From NCBI GenBank assembly GCA_025356395.1, contig JANXTA010000057.1:1-51421 (forward strand): 51,421 nt of DNA, read 5' to 3'. Under the pieces are notes generated by a model. It was not told where the DNA came from and made no database searches. It worked only from the letters and a program-made list of their open reading frames with translations. This document shows, in pieces, positions 27,550 to 36,276 of this stretch. Source of the stretch: Betaproteobacteria bacterium. GTDB lineage: Bacteria; Pseudomonadota; Gammaproteobacteria; Burkholderiales; Burkholderiaceae_D. Every line of letters starts with the position of its first letter. The first letter of the stretch is position 1. Both the position numbers and the translations under genes were made by a program.

Positions 27550-29706
27550 TCAATCCAGCGTCACGCTGGCCATGGCACCGACCAGCGCCGTCCTCCCCTG
27601 CGCCGGCTCAAAGAACCGGCCGTTGCCCTCGTTGACGATCACCGATCCGGCATAGCGCCGGTCGGTCGCGTTGTCGACCCTCGCGAAGCCTTCCAGGCTC
27701 CATCGCGACACCCGCCACAAGTAGCCCACCCGCGCATTCAGCACGGCATAACGCGAAGCCGCGTCGGAGTTCGCGTCGTCGACGTAGACCTTCGACAGGC
27801 GCCTTGCCTCCAGGCCCGCACGCCAACCCGTCGCGGGCGAATACGCGAGCTCCGTATAGACGTTGCTGGCCGCGACGCCGGGGATGCGATTGCCCACCGG
27901 CACCGAGACCGTCGGCACCGTGCAGGGCGTCGCGTTGCAGGTCGAGAACGGATCGCGATAGCGCGCATCGAGGACCGTCCACGCGGCCTGCAGGTGCCAG
28001 TCGTCCGCAAAGCGCCAGTCGGCCGAGGTCTCGACGCCGCGCCGTCGCGTGCGGCCCGCATTCGTGAACGTCGCGCGTCCGCCCACGTTCGACAGCGTCA
28101 CGATCTCGTCGCGCGTGCCGGTCTGGAACACCGCCGCGTTGATGCGCAGCGCCATGCCCGACCCGGACACGAAACGTGTCTTGACGCCGGCCTCGACGCT
28201 GTCGCTGCGTGCGGGCTTCAACGCGAGGTTGAGGCCGGTCGCGCCGTTCGGCCGATAGGCCAGCTCGTTGAGCGTGGGCGTTTCGAAGCCGCGGCCCGCC
28301 GTCGCGTAGAAGTGCAACGCGGGCGTCGCCGCGAACAGCAATCCGGCGACCGGCAAAGTGGCCTGGTAGCGTACGCCGCCGCTGTCGTCGGGGTTGGTGC
28401 CTGCGGCCGTCGTCACGATGTAGCGGTCGCGCGACGCAAAGCGGACGATGCTGTGGCGCAAGCCCGCATCCAGCTTCCATTGCGGCGCGAAAGCCCACGA
28501 CCCCTGCAGGTATTCGTCGACGTTGCGCACGTCGTTGTCCTCGTCGCGACGCAACGCGCCCTGCACGCCGAGCGTGCGATCGGTCGTCGGCCCCGTGAAG
28601 TTCTGGTAACCGCGACGATGTTCGTCGAGCCGATCGTTCGTGATGCCCGCGATCAGGTCGACCGGGCCACCCAGCAAGTCCGTGCGATGCGTGTAGCGCA
28701 GGTCGATGCCGACATAACGTCGGTGGAGGTCGATGATCCCGCCGGGGCTGGTCACCGCGGTCTGGGCCGCGACCGGGATCGCCTGGTATTGCTGGGTCGC
28801 GCGCCCGCCGCCGTAGATCAGGAAGCGCAGTCGGTCGCCGCCGTCGAAGGCGTGCTCGGCGATGAGGCCGACCTGGTTCTGCGCGAACGTCTTGCGCGTA
28901 TCGAACCGCAGCGCCGACGCGTCGACGCTCTTCGGGTTCTGTGTGAACTGCGCGCGCGTCAGGCCGAGCGGATCCTGCGCGAACGGCAGGTCGACGCTGT
29001 TGGCGATCAGCGTGTAGGTCGTCCCGCCACTCATGAACGTGAGCTTGGCGTTGGCGAGGTTGCGGCGCGCCGCGCTGTGGTCGCGTGCACCGTCGGTCTC
29101 GAAGTGGCTGGTGCTGACGACATAGTCGACGCCGTCGGCCGCGCCGCTCGCCTTGAGGCCCACGCGCAACGTGGCGTCAGTCCCGGCGGCGAACGACGGC
29201 ACGATGCGCGTCGGACCGCCACCCAGCTCCGTGAAGGTCTGCACGACTCCGCCCGACGAGTTGCCGTAGAGCGCCGAGAACGGCCCGCGCAACACCTCGA
29301 TGCGATCGACCGAGCCGAGGTCGATGTTGGTCAGCTGGCCCTGGCCGTCGGGCTGCGTTGCGGGGATGCCGTCGACATACAGACGGATGCCGCGGATGCC
29401 GAAGCTCGAACGCGCGCCGAAGCCGCGGATCGAGAGCTGCAGGTCCTGGGCATAGTTCTGGCGGTTCTGCAACGCGAGCCCCGGCACGACGCCCAGGCTC
29501 TCCGACAGGTTGACCTGCAACCGACCCGCGCGGATGTCGGCGCCGTCGACGCGATCGATCGATGCGGGGACATCGAAGGGATCGGCGGCGACCCGCGTCG
29601 CGGTGACGACCACGGGTTCGATGCGCTGGACCTGCGCGAAGGCGGGGATCGCGAAGGAGACAGATCCGAACAGTGCGATGAGACGGGCGAGACGAGTTTG
29701 GAACAC
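27550..29706 (-). CDS. TonB-dependent outer-membrane receptor
   Basis: A 718-residue outer-membrane transporter. The start is taken as GTG 29706, with an AGGA site 6 nt before it; the ATG 13 codons earlier has no such site. It has a signal peptide (VFQTRLARLIALFGSVSFAI...AFA|Q), a TonB-box-like segment (EPVVVTATR), and the plug domain (DVPASIDRVDGADIRAG, LQLSIRGFGARSSFGIRGIR, VDRIEVLRGPFSALYGNSSG). The 22-strand barrel follows, with late blocks YATAGRGFETPTLNELAYRP and NRIPGVAASNVYTELAYSP. It ends in Asp rather than the usual aromatic residue. The sequence resembles FecA/iron-siderophore-type receptors, but the ligand is unknown. It is divergent from the amidohydrolase fusion, with a 25-bp inverted repeat between. 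Confidence 0.93.
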   Translation of the reverse strand: MFQTRLARLIALFGSVSFAIPAFAQVQRIEPVVVTATRVAADPFDVPASIDRVDGADIRAGRLQVNLSESLGVVPGLALQNRQNYAQDLQLSIRGFGARSSFGIRGIRLYVDGIPATQPDGQGQLTNIDLGSVDRIEVLRGPFSALYGNSSGGVVQTFTELGGGPTRIVPSFAAGTDATLRVGLKASGAADGVDYVVSTSHFETDGARDHSAARRNLANAKLTFMSGGTTYTLIANSVDLPFAQDPLGLTRAQFTQNPKSVDASALRFDTRKTFAQNQVGLIAEHAFDGGDRLRFLIYGGGRATQQYQAIPVAAQTAVTSPGGIIDLHRRYVGIDLRYTHRTDLLGGPVDLIAGITNDRLDEHRRGYQNFTGPTTDRTLGVQGALRRDEDNDVRNVDEYLQGSWAFAPQWKLDAGLRHSIVRFASRDRYIVTTAAGTNPDDSGGVRYQATLPVAGLLFAATPALHFYATAGRGFETPTLNELAYRPNGATGLNLALKPARSDSVEAGVKTRFVSGSGMALRINAAVFQTGTRDEIVTLSNVGGRATFTNAGRTRRRGVETSADWRFADDWHLQAAWTVLDARYRDPFSTCNATPCTVPTVSVPVGNRIPGVAASNVYTELAYSPATGWRAGLEARRLSKVYVDDANSDAASRYAVLNARVGYLWRVSRWSLEGFARVDNATDRRYAGSVIVNEGNGRFFEPAQGRTALVGAMASVTLD

Positions 29707-29816
29707 GACGTCCTTTCGGCGGAACCAGGTGTGGCGGGAGCACATCTTGCCGCAGACCGCAAAGCGCTTCCATCGGCATTTCGGCAGCCCGCCCGAGACC
29801 GCAACTTTCGATGACG

Positions 29817-29841
29817 TTTGTCATGTGCACGGAATGACAAA
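29817..29841. promoter_or_regulatory. Perfect 25-bp inverted repeat between receptor and amidohydrolase
   Basis: TTTGTCAT-N9-ATGACAAA, 8-bp perfect arms around GTGCACGGA, in the 199-nt spacer between two divergent genes. This size and symmetry fit the operator of a dimeric regulator acting on both genes. I do not match it to a known consensus. An overlapping smaller palindrome (TGAC-GTTT-GTCA, 29812-29823) shares its left arm. Confidence 0.6.
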
Positions 29842-29905
29842 ACGGACTGACTCGCCGCGAGACGCGTCGCTACATTGCGGGCGCCACCCATCGCCACGAG
29901 CCGCC

Positions 29906-31774
29906 ATGAATCCGATCCGACTTCCCCTCGCCCACATCCGTCGCAGCGCCCTGCTCGTCCTCGCCGGCCTCGGCTTCGGGGTCGTGGTGCAGGCGGGACT
30001 CGCGTCGCTGGCCAGCGCGGCGGACCACGCGCCAGCGACCACCAACGGCTTCGTCGTGCGCGGTGTCCGGGTCTTCGACGGCGAACACACGATCGAGCAG
30101 ACCGACGTCGTCGTCCGCAACGGTCGCATCGAGACCATTGCCCGGGGCGCAAAGGCCGATGGCCTGCCAATCGTCGACGGCACCGGCCGCACGTTGCTGC
30201 CCGGCCTGATCGACGCCCATACGCACACCTACGGCGAGGCGAGCCGGGACGCGCTGCGCTTCGGCGTCACGACCGAGCTCGACATGTTCACCGACTGGCA
30301 CGGCCTCGCCGACGCGAAGCACCAGCGCGCCTCGCTCGACCTGGTCACCAAGGCGGACCTGTGGTCGGCCGGCACGCTGGCGACCGCGCCGGGTGGGCAC
30401 GGCACCGAGTACGGCCTGGCGATCCCGACGCTGACCACTCCGGCCGAGGCGCAGGCCTTTGTCGATGCACGCCTCGCCGAAGGCTCCGACTACCTGAAGA
30501 TCATCCTCGAGGGCGGGTCGGCCTACGGCCATCCGATCCCGACCCTCGACAAGCCGACGCTCGCTGCGCTGGTCGTCGCGGCCCACGCGCGAAAGCGCAT
30601 CGCCGTGGCCCATGTCGCCACGGAGGCCGAGGCCCGGGATGCCGTCGACGCGGGTATCGATGGTCTCGCTCACGTCTTTTTCGACCGACCCGCCGATCCG
30701 GCCATCGTCGCGGCGATCGTCAGGCAGCGGACCTTCGTCGTACCGACGCTGTCGGTGATCGCGTCCACCTCCCGGACCGGCGAAGGCGCGCGGCTCGCCG
30801 TCGATGCGCGGATCAAGCCGTTCCTGGCATCCGATCAGGACCGCACCCTGAACACGCAATTCGGTCCGGGTGCAGGCCGCGAAGCCTTCCTGCCGAACGC
30901 GATGGCGAGCGTGAAGCGCCTGCATGACGCCGGCGTGAAGATCCTTGCCGGGACCGATGCCGGCAACCCCGGCACGACGCACGGCGCGACGCTGCATCAG
31001 GAGCTGGCGCTGCTGGTCGCTGCCGGACTCGCCCCTAGCGAGGCGCTGACCGCGGCGACCGCGTTGCCGTCGCGCCTGTTCTCGCTCGACGATCGCGGTC
31101 GTATCGCGAAGGGCATGCGCGCCGACCTGCTGCTGGTGGACGGCGATCCCACGAAGGACATCACGGCGACGCGCGCGATGGTCGCGATCTGGAAGAACGG
31201 TTATGCCGTCGATCGCACGCCACCCGCCGCGGCACCGGTCGGCTCCACCAAGCCGATTCCCGCGGACCCGGTCATCTCGGACTTCGAGGACGGCGCGATC
31301 TCGGTCCGCTACGGACAGAACTGGATGGTCACGACCGATCAGCTGATCGGCGGCAAGTCGACCGCCACGCAGACCTGGGAAGCAAACGGGGCCGACGGCT
31401 CGAAGGGCGCGCTGCGCATCCGGGGCACGATCGCCGCGGGCTCGCTCTTCGCCTGGGCCGGCACGATGTTCATGCCCGGTACGCAGCCCTTCGAGCCGAT
31501 GGACTTCAGCGGCCACACGACGCTGGTCTTCAAGGTCCGCGGCGAGGTGCACGACAACCCGCGCGACTACACGGCCATGCTCTTCAGCGGACCGCCGAGC
31601 AACGGTCAACCGGCCACCGCACGCTTCAAGGCCACGCCCGAATGGACCGAAGTCGGCATCCCGCTCGCCCAGTTCTCCGGCGCCGACCTGGTGACCGTCA
31701 AGGGTCTGGCCTTCACGGCCGGGATGCCGGTCGGCGACTTCTCGTTCGAGATCGACGACGTGTCGGTACGATGA
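29906..31774 (+). CDS. Exported amidohydrolase fused to a C-terminal CIA30-like domain
   Basis: A 622-residue protein with an N-terminal export segment (RSALLVLAGLGFGVVVQAGL...ASA|AD). The amidohydrolase domain covers about residues 48-440: LPGLIDAHTHTYGEA holds the metal pair His105/His107, YLKIILEGG the bridging Lys, IAVAHVATEAEA and GLAHVFFD two more His, and ILAGTDAGNPG the catalytic Asp. This is the imidazolonepropionase-like/prolidase group. Residues about 456-622 (31271-31774) form a separate domain, VISDFEDGAISVRYGQNW ... FEIDDVSVR, matching the CIA30 (complex I intermediate-associated 30) galactose-binding-like fold. The start at 29906 is chosen over in-frame ATGs further upstream because the signal peptide follows it directly. 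A sensor kinase follows 30 nt downstream. Confidence 0.88.
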   Translation: MNPIRLPLAHIRRSALLVLAGLGFGVVVQAGLASLASAADHAPATTNGFVVRGVRVFDGEHTIEQTDVVVRNGRIETIARGAKADGLPIVDGTGRTLLPGLIDAHTHTYGEASRDALRFGVTTELDMFTDWHGLADAKHQRASLDLVTKADLWSAGTLATAPGGHGTEYGLAIPTLTTPAEAQAFVDARLAEGSDYLKIILEGGSAYGHPIPTLDKPTLAALVVAAHARKRIAVAHVATEAEARDAVDAGIDGLAHVFFDRPADPAIVAAIVRQRTFVVPTLSVIASTSRTGEGARLAVDARIKPFLASDQDRTLNTQFGPGAGREAFLPNAMASVKRLHDAGVKILAGTDAGNPGTTHGATLHQELALLVAAGLAPSEALTAATALPSRLFSLDDRGRIAKGMRADLLLVDGDPTKDITATRAMVAIWKNGYAVDRTPPAAAPVGSTKPIPADPVISDFEDGAISVRYGQNWMVTTDQLIGGKSTATQTWEANGADGSKGALRIRGTIAAGSLFAWAGTMFMPGTQPFEPMDFSGHTTLVFKVRGEVHDNPRDYTAMLFSGPPSNGQPATARFKATPEWTEVGIPLAQFSGADLVTVKGLAFTAGMPVGDFSFEIDDVSVR

Positions 31775-31804
31775 CGCCACGATGACTCCTCTCGCCCGCG
31801 ACCG

Positions 31805-32953
31805 ATGATGAAGTGGCCCACGCTGTTGCGCGTGCATCCCAACGCGGTCGTGGGACCGCTCGAGCGCAGCCGCTGGTATCCGCTGTTCCATCTGGTCTGG
31901 TTGCTGTGGATGGTGGCCGCGCCGTGGTACGTCGACGGCGGTCACAGCCCGCGCGCATTCGTGCTCACCTTCGCCAGCATCGCGCTCTTCCTGCCGCTGT
32001 ACTTCCGGGCCTGGTACGGCGACAGCCGGCGGGTCGCGTGGAACACGGTCGCGATCGCCACGCTCGGGCTGGTCATGATCCCGATCAACACGTCGTGGTC
32101 TTACATCATCTACGCCGCGGTCCTGATTCCTTCCTGCACGACGCCGAAACGATCGATCGCCTGGGTGGGCGCGCTGATGGTCGCGTTTGCAGCGGTGGCA
32201 ACGTGGGTGGGCTTTCCGGCCCTGGTCACGATCGCAGCAATCGTGCTGTGCCTGATCGTGTGGGCGATCAACCTGATGGCGCACATCAACCATCTCCACG
32301 ACGCTGCGCTGCGGCTGAGCCACGACGAGGTCCGTCGTCTGGCCGCGACTGCCGAGCGCGAGCGCATCGGCCGCGACCTGCACGACCTGCTCGGTCACAC
32401 GCTCAGCCTGATCACGGTCAAGAGCGAACTGGCACGCCGGCTGTTCGATCGCGACATCGATGGTGCGCAACGCGAGATCGTCGACATCGAGCGCATCGCC
32501 CGCGACGCCTTGATGCAGGTGCGCAACGCGGTGACCGGGATCCGCGCCGTAGGCATCGCGGCCGAGCTCGCGTCCGCGAAGCTGCTGCTGGAGACGAGCG
32601 GCATCGTGCTCGACTATCGCAGCGACGATCTCGCGCTGCCGGCCGACACCGAGTCCGCGCTCGCGCTCTGCCTGCGCGAGGCCGTGACCAACGTGCAGCG
32701 TCACGCGCATGCGACACGCGTGACCATCACGCTGTCGCGCGAGGGGCGTCTGGCGTTGCTGGCGATCCAGGACAACGGACGCGGCGGCGCGAAGGCGCGC
32801 GGCAACGGACTGACCGGCATCGACGAGCGACTCGCGACGCTCGGCGGTGGATCGGTGCTGCAGTCGGAGGTCGGCGGCACGCGACTCGAGTTGCGGGTGC
32901 CGATGGAAACGACACTCGCCGCGTATCGTCCGACCGCCGTGCTAGCCGCTTAG
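31805..32953 (+). CDS. Sensor histidine kinase, DesK/NarL-partner type
   Basis: A 382-residue membrane kinase. Five hydrophobic helices occupy about residues 25-160. The HisKA_3 dimerisation domain with phospho-accepting His193 follows (RERIGRDLHDLLGHTLSLIT). The ATPase domain holds the N box (LCLREAVTNVQRHAHATRV) and G box (IQDNGRGGAKARGNGLTGID). The short loops suggest sensing within or at the membrane, as in DesK, rather than by a periplasmic domain. It begins with two consecutive Met codons. It is followed after 9 nt by its response regulator and preceded by the amidohydrolase fusion, so all three may be one operon. Confidence 0.94.
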   Translation: MMKWPTLLRVHPNAVVGPLERSRWYPLFHLVWLLWMVAAPWYVDGGHSPRAFVLTFASIALFLPLYFRAWYGDSRRVAWNTVAIATLGLVMIPINTSWSYIIYAAVLIPSCTTPKRSIAWVGALMVAFAAVATWVGFPALVTIAAIVLCLIVWAINLMAHINHLHDAALRLSHDEVRRLAATAERERIGRDLHDLLGHTLSLITVKSELARRLFDRDIDGAQREIVDIERIARDALMQVRNAVTGIRAVGIAAELASAKLLLETSGIVLDYRSDDLALPADTESALALCLREAVTNVQRHAHATRVTITLSREGRLALLAIQDNGRGGAKARGNGLTGIDERLATLGGGSVLQSEVGGTRLELRVPMETTLAAYRPTAVLAA

Positions 32954-32962
32954 GAGAGACTG

Positions 32963-33565
32963 TTGATCCGCGTGTTGCTGGCCGAGGACCAATCGATGAT
33001 GCGCGGTGCGTTGGCCGCGCTGCTGTCGCTCGAGCCCGACATCGAGGTGATCGGATCGGTGGGCGACGGCGAGGCCGCGGTCCGCGACGCGCACCAGCTC
33101 CGGCCCGACATCCTGCTGACCGACATCGAGATGCCGAAGCTCACCGGCCTCGAAGTCGCGCAACGCATCCAGCGCTTCGACGCGCCGTGCAAGGTGGTGA
33201 TCCTCACGACCTTTGCGCGCACCGGCTATCTGCGCCGCGCGCTCGACGCGGGCGTGGCGGGTTATCTGTTGAAGGACGGGCCGGCCGAGCAGCTGGCCGA
33301 TGCGCTGCGTCGCGTGCACGACGGCCAGCGCGTGATCGATCCCGCACTGGCGGTGGACGCGTGGAGCGCGGCCGACCCTCTCGGGGATCGCGAGCGCCAG
33401 GTGTTGCGGCACGCGGGCGAGGGGCTCGCGGCAGGCGAGATCGCGAAGGTGCTGGGACTGACGGCGGGGACGGTGCGGAACTACCTGTCGCAGGCGATCG
33501 GGAAGCTGGGCGCGAGCAATCGCATCGAGGCCTACCGGATCGCGCGGCAGAAGGGATGGTTGTGA
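32963..33565 (+). CDS. LuxR/NarL-family response regulator (DesR-like)
   Basis: A 200-residue regulator with a TTG start at 32963, preceded by AGGAGAG, a good ribosome site. The receiver domain has the acidic pair in LLAEDQSMM, phospho-acceptor Asp54 (LTDIEMPK) and Lys in GYLLKDGP. The C-terminal helix-turn-helix is DRERQVLRHAGEGLAAGEIA ... TAGTVRNYLSQAIGKLGASN. It is the partner of the adjacent kinase. Targets are not visible, but the receptor/amidohydrolase spacer is a natural candidate. Confidence 0.95.
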   Translation: MIRVLLAEDQSMMRGALAALLSLEPDIEVIGSVGDGEAAVRDAHQLRPDILLTDIEMPKLTGLEVAQRIQRFDAPCKVVILTTFARTGYLRRALDAGVAGYLLKDGPAEQLADALRRVHDGQRVIDPALAVDAWSAADPLGDRERQVLRHAGEGLAAGEIAKVLGLTAGTVRNYLSQAIGKLGASNRIEAYRIARQKGWL

Positions 33566-33572
33566 AGTGGGT

Positions 33573-33592
33573 CTCCCTGCCCTTTGGGGGAG
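33573..33592. terminator. Hairpin between convergent genes (repeat-like core)
   Basis: CTCCCTGCCCTTTGGGGGAG lies in the 33-nt gap between the response regulator and the convergent HD-GYP gene. The same CCCTTTGGGGGAG-type core occurs at about 23686 and 27523. It may end both transcripts; no T-tract is present. Confidence 0.5.
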
Positions 33593-33598
33593 CGCGTC

Positions 33599-35632
33599 TT
33601 ACTGCACGGTAGCCAGCTCTCGCACCGGCGCTCCAATCACCACAACCTCCTTCACCTCGTCCCCGTACCTCCCCGCGATCGCCTTGATCTCGCCTTCGAT
33701 CGCGAAGAACGCTCCGAGCACCGCCGGATCGAAGGTCGTGCCACGGCTGCCGCGCATCAGCGTCGTCGCCAGCTCGTGCGTGAATGGCTCCTTATAGCAA
33801 CGACGGCTGATCAGCGCGTCGTAGATGTCGGCCACCGCCATGATCCGGCCGGACAGCGGAATGTTCTCGCCGGCCAGCCCGTTCGGGTACCCGCTGCCGT
33901 CCCACTTCTCGTGATGGGTCGCCGCGATCTCGCCGGCGATGATCAGGAAGTTGTCGCCTTCGATGCGTTGCGCGGTGCTGAAGATGATGCGGCGTCCGAA
34001 CTCGGCATGCTGCTTCATCACTTGGAATTCTTCCGGCGTCAGCCGCCCCGACTTCAGCAGGATATGGTCGGGCACGCCGACCTTGCCGATGTCGTGCAGC
34101 GGGGCCGAGAGGAACAGCAGGTCGATGTATTCCTTCGTCAAGATGTCGGCGTGCGCCCCGCTGCGCCGCAGCTGCAGCGCGATCGCCTTCACGTAGTGCT
34201 GGGTCCGCTTGATGTGCGCCCCGGTCTCGGGGTCGCGCGTCTCGGCCACCGACGCCATCGACTCGATCGTCACTTGCCGCGCGTTCTCGAGCTGGCGCTG
34301 CCAGACGCGTGCACGGCGCCGTTCGATCGCGAAGCGCGTCATGAAGAAGGCCACGAACAGCGTCACCACCACCACGATCGGCGCACCCGGCGACACGAAC
34401 AGGCCGGCGCGCACGAACGGCACCACGCTGAGCAGGACCGTCGACAGGAGCAGCAGCAGGCTGCCGATGACGGCCTGGTGGACGCCGGACGTGACGACGA
34501 ACAGCGCCGCCATCGAAAGACCGAGCACGAGGCACAGCGCGAAGCTCGCGAGCGGCGCCCAAGACGGCATCCTGATCGCGTCGTCGTTGACGATGCTCTC
34601 GGCCATCACGGCCTGCACCTTGAGCCCCGGGAGCCGCGGATCGAGCGCGGTGTTGTGGATGTCGTTCAGACCCACCGCCGACGAGCCGATGAACACGATC
34701 TTGCCTTCGAGGTCCTCCGGTCGGACGCTGCCGTTGAGGACCTCGACGGCGGACAGCGACGCGTACGTCGACGACGGTCCGTCGAAGCGCAGCGTGGAGA
34801 AGCCCGACGCGTCGATCGGTACGCGATGCGCGCCGATGTGGATTACCGGACCGTTGCCGTCGGCCTCGATCGAACCCGAGCTCACACCGAGCGAACGCAT
34901 CACCGTCGCCAGCGCCAGGTTCGGGTGGACCTCGCCGCCATGGCCGATCAGCAGCGGCAGGCGACGCAGCACGCCGTCCTCATCGATCTGGTTGTTGACG
35001 AAGCCGGTGCTCTTCGTCTGCGATGCGATCGCGCCCGCGTTGACCAGCACGCCGGACGCGGCCGGCAGGGTCAGCAGGTCGCGCCGACCGTCGAACGACA
35101 ATCCCGACGCGAACGGTGCGGCGCCCTTGTTGACGTGGTCGAAGTAGAAGTAGTTGGAGCCGACCACACCGGCCCGCGCGATCTCGTAACCCAGGTAGCC
35201 GTCGTTGTCGAGCAGGCCCTCGGGCACACCGTCGAAGGCGACGTCGATGCCGAAGTCGTGCTTAAAGGTCTGCTGGATGTTCACCAGCGACGAACGATCG
35301 GGCTCCGCGAACAGCACGTCGAGCCCGATGGCCGCCGGCTTCTGCGCTGCGATCTTCTGGATCAGCGACGCCATGCGATAGCGCGGCCACGGCCACTGGC
35401 CGAGCGCCGAGAGACTCACGTCGTCGATGTCGATGACGACGGTCCGCATTGCCGGCTTGCCGCTCGTGGAATGGCGTAGCAGCGTGTCGAGCACGAAGTG
35501 GTCGAGGCGCGCGAGCGGCGGGGTCGACAGGAAGCCCGACAGTCCGGCCAGCAGCGAGACGACGAGGCCGATGGCCACGATCGAGCGTGCATGCCGTTGG
35601 GCCAGCCGACTCGAGAAGGCGATGGGATGCAT
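33599..35632 (-). CDS. CHASE2 - transmembrane - HD-GYP phosphodiesterase
   Basis: A 677-residue signalling protein. TM1 (IVAIGLVVSLLAGLSGFL) leads into an extracytoplasmic CHASE2 sensor (about residues 40-310: LRHSTSGKPAMRTVVIDIDD, LGQWPWPRYRMASLI, IVFIGSSAVGLNDIHNTALD). Three further membrane helices follow (about 325-420). The cytosolic HD-GYP domain is about 440-650, with HDIGKVGVPDHIL and the signature HHEKWDGSGYPNGLAG, then RIMAVADIYDAL. It should hydrolyse cyclic-di-GMP under control of a periplasmic signal. The start is the Met beginning MHPIAFSSRLAQRHAR. It lies 10 nt after the OmpA-like gene and ends the FecR-OmpA-CHASE2 operon. Confidence 0.93.
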   Translation of the reverse strand: MHPIAFSSRLAQRHARSIVAIGLVVSLLAGLSGFLSTPPLARLDHFVLDTLLRHSTSGKPAMRTVVIDIDDVSLSALGQWPWPRYRMASLIQKIAAQKPAAIGLDVLFAEPDRSSLVNIQQTFKHDFGIDVAFDGVPEGLLDNDGYLGYEIARAGVVGSNYFYFDHVNKGAAPFASGLSFDGRRDLLTLPAASGVLVNAGAIASQTKSTGFVNNQIDEDGVLRRLPLLIGHGGEVHPNLALATVMRSLGVSSGSIEADGNGPVIHIGAHRVPIDASGFSTLRFDGPSSTYASLSAVEVLNGSVRPEDLEGKIVFIGSSAVGLNDIHNTALDPRLPGLKVQAVMAESIVNDDAIRMPSWAPLASFALCLVLGLSMAALFVVTSGVHQAVIGSLLLLLSTVLLSVVPFVRAGLFVSPGAPIVVVVTLFVAFFMTRFAIERRRARVWQRQLENARQVTIESMASVAETRDPETGAHIKRTQHYVKAIALQLRRSGAHADILTKEYIDLLFLSAPLHDIGKVGVPDHILLKSGRLTPEEFQVMKQHAEFGRRIIFSTAQRIEGDNFLIIAGEIAATHHEKWDGSGYPNGLAGENIPLSGRIMAVADIYDALISRRCYKEPFTHELATTLMRGSRGTTFDPAVLGAFFAIEGEIKAIAGRYGDEVKEVVVIGAPVRELATVQ

Positions 35633-35642
35633 CGACCGCGAC

Positions 35643-36269
35643 CTACAGGACGAGGATCTCGGCGCGCCGGTTCTTTGGCTGCGGCTTGCCCGCTTCGGAC
35701 GGCACCAGCGGCGCCCGGTCGCCGAACCACTGCACGTCGATGCGGTCGAGGCTCGGGTCGGTCTTGCGCAACAACGTGGCGATGACGTTGGCGCGGTCGG
35801 CCGACAGCTTGAGGTTGCGTTTTTCGGTCCCCGTCGCATCGGCGTGACCGAAGATCGTGATCTCGGTGGGCTTGTGCTCGCCAATCGCGGCCAGCACCGC
35901 TGGGATCATCGCTTTTGACTCGTCGGTCAATGCCGTCCGATCGATCATGAAGTTGAGGACGAAGGTCTTCGGCTTCGGCGGCTGCGCCTGCATCAGATGC
36001 TCGTAGGCCCGGTCGACCGATTCGCGCCCCATCAGGTTGACGTCCGACGGCTTCGCGTGCGCGCCGTCCACCGTCGCAAAGCTGTAGGCCTGGTCGATCT
36101 TCTGGGACCCGGCATCGGTCGTGACCGAGACGACACCGACGTTGCCGTCCTCGTCGGGCATCAGGACAACCGTGGTCCGCGCGAGCTTGACGGGCGGCGG
36201 CGTGGCGCAACCGGCGATGGCGAGCGCTGCGCATACCAACGACTGCATGAGGATCGTGTGAATTCTCAT
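35643..36269 (-). CDS. OmpA-family lipoprotein
   Basis: A 208-residue lipoprotein: signal peptide with lipobox (ALAIAGCATPPP), an N-terminal domain I do not recognise (TTVVLMPDEDGNVGVVSVTT), and a C-terminal OmpA-like peptidoglycan-binding domain (ITIFGHADATGTEKRNLKLS, ADRANVIATLLRK, PKNRRAEILVL). It anchors the outer membrane to the wall or senses wall state. It starts 7 nt after the FecR gene stop and ends 10 nt before the CHASE2/HD-GYP gene, so all three are very likely one transcript. Longer in-frame starts upstream would overlap the FecR gene and are rejected. Confidence 0.92.
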   Translation of the reverse strand: MRIHTILMQSLVCAALAIAGCATPPPVKLARTTVVLMPDEDGNVGVVSVTTDAGSQKIDQAYSFATVDGAHAKPSDVNLMGRESVDRAYEHLMQAQPPKPKTFVLNFMIDRTALTDESKAMIPAVLAAIGEHKPTEITIFGHADATGTEKRNLKLSADRANVIATLLRKTDPSLDRIDVQWFGDRAPLVPSEAGKPQPKNRRAEILVL

Positions 36270-36276
36270 GGGGATC

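Noticed and set aside
29870..32710. A 946-codon minus-strand frame across the amidohydrolase and kinase genes
   Set aside because: Antisense to two genes with clear catalytic motifs; composition is that of a shadow.
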